Positions 62,020-64,000 of a stretch of DNA of 64,000 nt are shown here, piece by piece (positions within the stretch are counted from its first letter, which is position 1; every line of letters begins with the position of its first letter). Location: NCBI GenBank assembly GCA_026929865.2, contig CM049404.1, positions 2,234,501 through 2,298,500 of the forward strand, given 5' to 3'. The notes under the pieces were generated by a model. It was not told where the DNA came from. It searched no databases and was given only the letters and a program-made list of their open reading frames with translations. The position numbers were made by a program, and so were the translations under genes. The stretch comes from Hyperoplus lanceolatus (taxonomy: Eukaryota > Chordata > Actinopteri > Uranoscopiformes > Ammodytidae).

Positions 62020-62080
<61 letters not shown>
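62007..62080. repeat. (GT)n microsatellite
   Basis: About 70 bases of GT dinucleotides with one GG interruption, 165 bp upstream of the promoter-like cluster. The apparent valine-cysteine reading frame over it has no meaning. Confidence 0.95.
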
Positions 62081-62082
<2 letters not shown>

Positions 62083-62244
62083 CTTTATGTGTGTAGAAAA
62101 ATGAGCACTGCAGATTCCATTTTATCCTGGCCGGCATTATTAAATGCATCAGTAATTTTTGTTTGGCTTTAGCAAATGGCCCGCTTTCATACCATTAATT
62201 CTGGGTAATTTCATGATTCCGAATATTCTGTGTGTGTTGGTACT

Positions 62245-62378
62245 TGCTGAGTCATTCAGCCAATAGCTTGTAAGATGCATGAGTGTGGTTGTCGATGCCT
62301 TTTTGGTAAATATGCAAATTAGCCAGTAACACCTGTTATAAGAAGAGGAGAGCACACACTCCAGCGCTCCCTCACATC
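62245..62378 (+). promoter_or_regulatory. Promoter-like motif cluster upstream of the vdr coding exon
   Basis: Four classical motifs lie in order on the plus strand: TGCTGAGTCA (62245-62254, AP-1/half-MARE type), a CCAAT box in CAGCCAATAG (62260-62264), an octamer ATGCAAAT (62312-62319) and a TATA-like TATAAG (62337-62342). A match to the initiator consensus YYANWYY (TCACATC, 62372-62378) lies 35-40 bp after the TATA-like site, slightly further than usual. The ATG of vdr is about 190 bp beyond this. The motifs are seen directly; that they drive a short vdr transcript is inference. In other vertebrates vdr has several 5' non-coding exons, so this may be one alternative promoter or a chance cluster. 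Confidence 0.4.
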
Positions 62379-62561
62379 ACACCAGCACAGGACACACCGA
62401 TTTATTAGTCTTTGTTTGAGGTTGGTAAAATTGATGGATGCACTCGGACAGGACGCACATTAGCCTTTTTTAAAAAAAAACATTTTTTTTACTCAGAAAC
62501 AAGGAGCAGGCTTGCAGTGTGCCATCAGGCTGTAACCACTCCTTTCCTCCCTTCTCTTTAG

Positions 62562-62709
62562 TGATGGAGCCCATGACGGTGAGCACGTCCATGATGGGGC
62601 CGGAGGAGTTTGACCGCAACGCCCCGCGGATCTGTGGCGTGTGCGGGGACAAGGCCACCGGCTTCCACTTCAACGCCATGACCTGTGAAGGATGCAAAGG
62701 CTTCTTCAG
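62562..62709 (+). CDS. vdr: Vitamin D receptor, first coding exon (N-terminus and first zinc finger)
   Basis: This exon encodes the start of the vitamin D receptor, a nuclear hormone receptor that binds calcitriol and acts on DNA as a heterodimer with RXR. A pyrimidine-rich tract ending in TTTAG precedes it; the ATG at 62564 lies two bases inside the exon. It encodes 48 residues plus two bases of an Arg codon and ends at a GTGGGT donor (62710). The first zinc finger has Cys24, Cys27, Cys41 and Cys44, the numbering I recall for human VDR, and the P-box CEGCKG is intact. [11 protein letters not shown]-type sequence (here [13 protein letters not shown]) with [16 protein letters not shown] is diagnostic of VDR rather than PXR or CAR. 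The open frame continues upstream to 62519, but that part lies across the acceptor and is probably intronic. Teleosts have vdra and vdrb; I cannot separate them from this exon. Confidence 0.96.
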
Positions 62710-63368
62710 GTGGGTGCTGCTGCTACTCAGCCTAAGCCCACCTTTTGGGTTCATGTTGGCTATTTTGCCCTCTGAGGTTCATATTGGAAGTCTCTGCTGA
62801 ATGGTTTCTCTTGTTATTGGCAGCATTTTCATGTAAAGGATGTGTTCTTTGGTTTTCTATTTTGCGTTATTAGAGCAATTTTTTTTTTAAATGTATTGAA
62901 ATGAACAAACTGAATTGATTTAAATGTATAAATTCAGTGTCTGCCTTATTAATTTTCAACATGTTGTATTGCCCAATAGCAAAAAAAACATTCAAATAGG
63001 ATTATGTTTGTATGATACATAGGGTTATTATTCACTCCATCATTTCCTTCTTTTTATTTTTCTCTTTCTTCCCTTACTTCATGTCCTTCTAGCTCGCTTA
63101 CTCACATTCACAAACAACACACAACATCTTTTCTTTGGGATTCTAAATAGGATTTTACTTTTCCTGTGAAGTGTTATTATGATCAATGGTGTCACCAGCC
63201 GAAGGGATTAGAAGAAAGTCATTAGTTATCGACAGTTTTTTGAATGTCTTATTATATGGCTTCAGCATGCAGCATGACTCATAGAATCAGGTCCCAATGA
63301 TTTCAACCATCACATGTAGTAAACCTTTTTAAATGAGTTGTTAACAAATTGCTTGTTGAATCCTAAAG
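62710..63368 (+). other. vdr intron between the two zinc-finger exons
   Basis: The intron starts GTGGGTGC and ends CCTAAAG. It is AT-rich in its middle part with no recognisable repeat. At 659 bp it is much shorter than the equivalent mammalian intron as I remember it. Confidence 0.85.
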
Positions 63369-63499
63369 GCGCAGTATGAAGCGTAAAGCCTCTTTCACCT
63401 GTCCATTCAACGGGAGCTGCACCATCACCAAGGACAACCGCCGCCACTGCCAGGCCTGCAGGCTAAAGCGCTGCATTGACATCGGCATGATGAAAGAGT
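63369..63499 (+). CDS. vdr: Vitamin D receptor, second coding exon (second zinc finger)
   Basis: This 131-bp exon follows a 659-bp intron (62710-63368) with GT..AG ends. It completes the split Arg49 codon, then continues [17 protein letters not shown] and [20 protein letters not shown]. Cys60, Cys66, Cys76 and Cys79 form the second zinc finger, which carries the D-box dimer contact and is followed by the start of the T-box. Ser51, a known protein kinase C target in human VDR, is present. The exon ends in GAG T with a strong GTGAGT donor at 63500, so the next codon is split in phase 1, as expected for the Lys-Glu-Phe of VDR. The next exon is not in the window: 63500-64000 is intron. No frameshift or stop is seen, so the gene looks functional. 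Confidence 0.96.
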
Positions 63500-64000
63500 G
63501 TGAGTTGACTTTTATTTCTGGACGCATTTGTTGGGAGTCATAGCTTCAGCTGTAGCTATTTTCCTTGCAACAATTTGTCATGATTGCCTCCGACTTGTTT
63601 CATTGTTTAGATCTTCTATTCGATCTTCTATTCTTAAGTGTTAGTGTTAGCTGAGAAGGAACAGAGTTCTGTCTGACACAGCATAAGCCAGAACAGTGTT
63701 CATTTCGTTGAAGACTAAATCAGAATTTTCTGCCAAAATGAACACTGAGCCAGAACCTATAGTCTGGTGATGTGATATGCTCCATGTGCATTTTTTTTTT
63801 TTTTTTTGAGGTTTGACAATACAGTACTGGAGACATGTATGTTCTAGCTAGCGTCTCATCATTTGAGTAAATCACATTAATTACCATATTATACCAGATA
63901 TTTTTTAACTGTTTTAAGATAATTTAGGGACTCATAAAATTATTAAGTGACTAGATAAGACATACTATCATGGAATTGCCTGATACAGATTACCACTTTT
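63500..64000 (+). other. vdr downstream intron, 5' part
   Basis: The donor is GTGAGT. The interval holds a direct repeat GATCTTCTATTC at about 63611-63634 and a T16-17 run near 63791-63807. No exon is visible before the window ends. Confidence 0.75.

Noticed and set aside
62519-62563. An upstream Met (62519) as the true vdr start
   Set aside because: The stretch contains a strong polypyrimidine tract and AG acceptor, and the residue numbering of the zinc finger fits the ATG at 62564.
62562-63499. Assigning the gene specifically to vdra or vdrb
   Set aside because: The zinc-finger exons are too conserved between the two teleost paralogues, and the diagnostic hinge and ligand-binding exons are outside the window.

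Overview
The window is teleost nuclear DNA, probably from a spiny-rayed fish. Two vitamin D receptor exons at the right end have a short intron between them. The rest is dense with fish-type transposons: Tc1-like elements, hAT elements, CR1/L2 LINEs, TTAA-flanked and Harbinger-like MITEs, and long CT, CA, TATC and TA microsatellites. I see no prokaryotic genes, retroviral genes, LTRs or CRISPR array. The only host gene I can support is vdr.

Layout: 1-15 kb is intergenic or intronic DNA with a Harbinger-like MITE (1.0-2.1 kb), hAT non-autonomous elements (4.1-5.0, 6.6-8.3, 10.0-10.8 kb) and CT tracts. 15.0-19.1 kb is a 4.1 kb hAT element with its own transposase on the minus strand, split by an intron and broken by one frameshift. 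19.9-20.8 kb is another hAT MITE. 21.5-23.9 kb is an old Tc1-like element interrupted by a second repeat. 24.2-29.1 kb is an almost complete CR1/L2-type LINE with an esterase-like ORF1 and an endonuclease/reverse-transcriptase ORF2, inserted into a dispersed repeat whose uninterrupted relative lies at 0.5-0.9 kb. 33.2-35.9 kb is a nest: an outer Tc1-like element, a TATC microsatellite grown inside its catalytic codon, a younger Tc1-like element in the microsatellite, and a LINE fragment in that element's inverted repeat. Deletion derivatives of the same younger family sit at 6.7-7.6 and 38.0-38.8 kb. 48.9-50.6 kb holds two abutting TTAA-flanked MITEs. 54.2-56.9 kb is another nest (dispersed repeat > Tc1-like element with 36-residue catalytic spacing > hAT MITE > SINE with A and TA tail). 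57.3-58.7 kb is a dead Tc1-like copy.

62.2-64.0 kb: a promoter-like cluster (TGCTGAGTCA, CCAAT, octamer, TATA-like) lies about 220-320 bp upstream of the first vdr coding exon (62562-62709). The second coding exon is 63369-63499. Together they encode the N-terminus and the two zinc fingers of the DNA-binding domain; the hinge and ligand-binding domain must lie beyond the window. The transposons do not work with vdr in any way visible here. They record the insertion history of its 5' flank or upstream introns.

All family names come from motifs read by eye and remembered family signatures; no database search was run.
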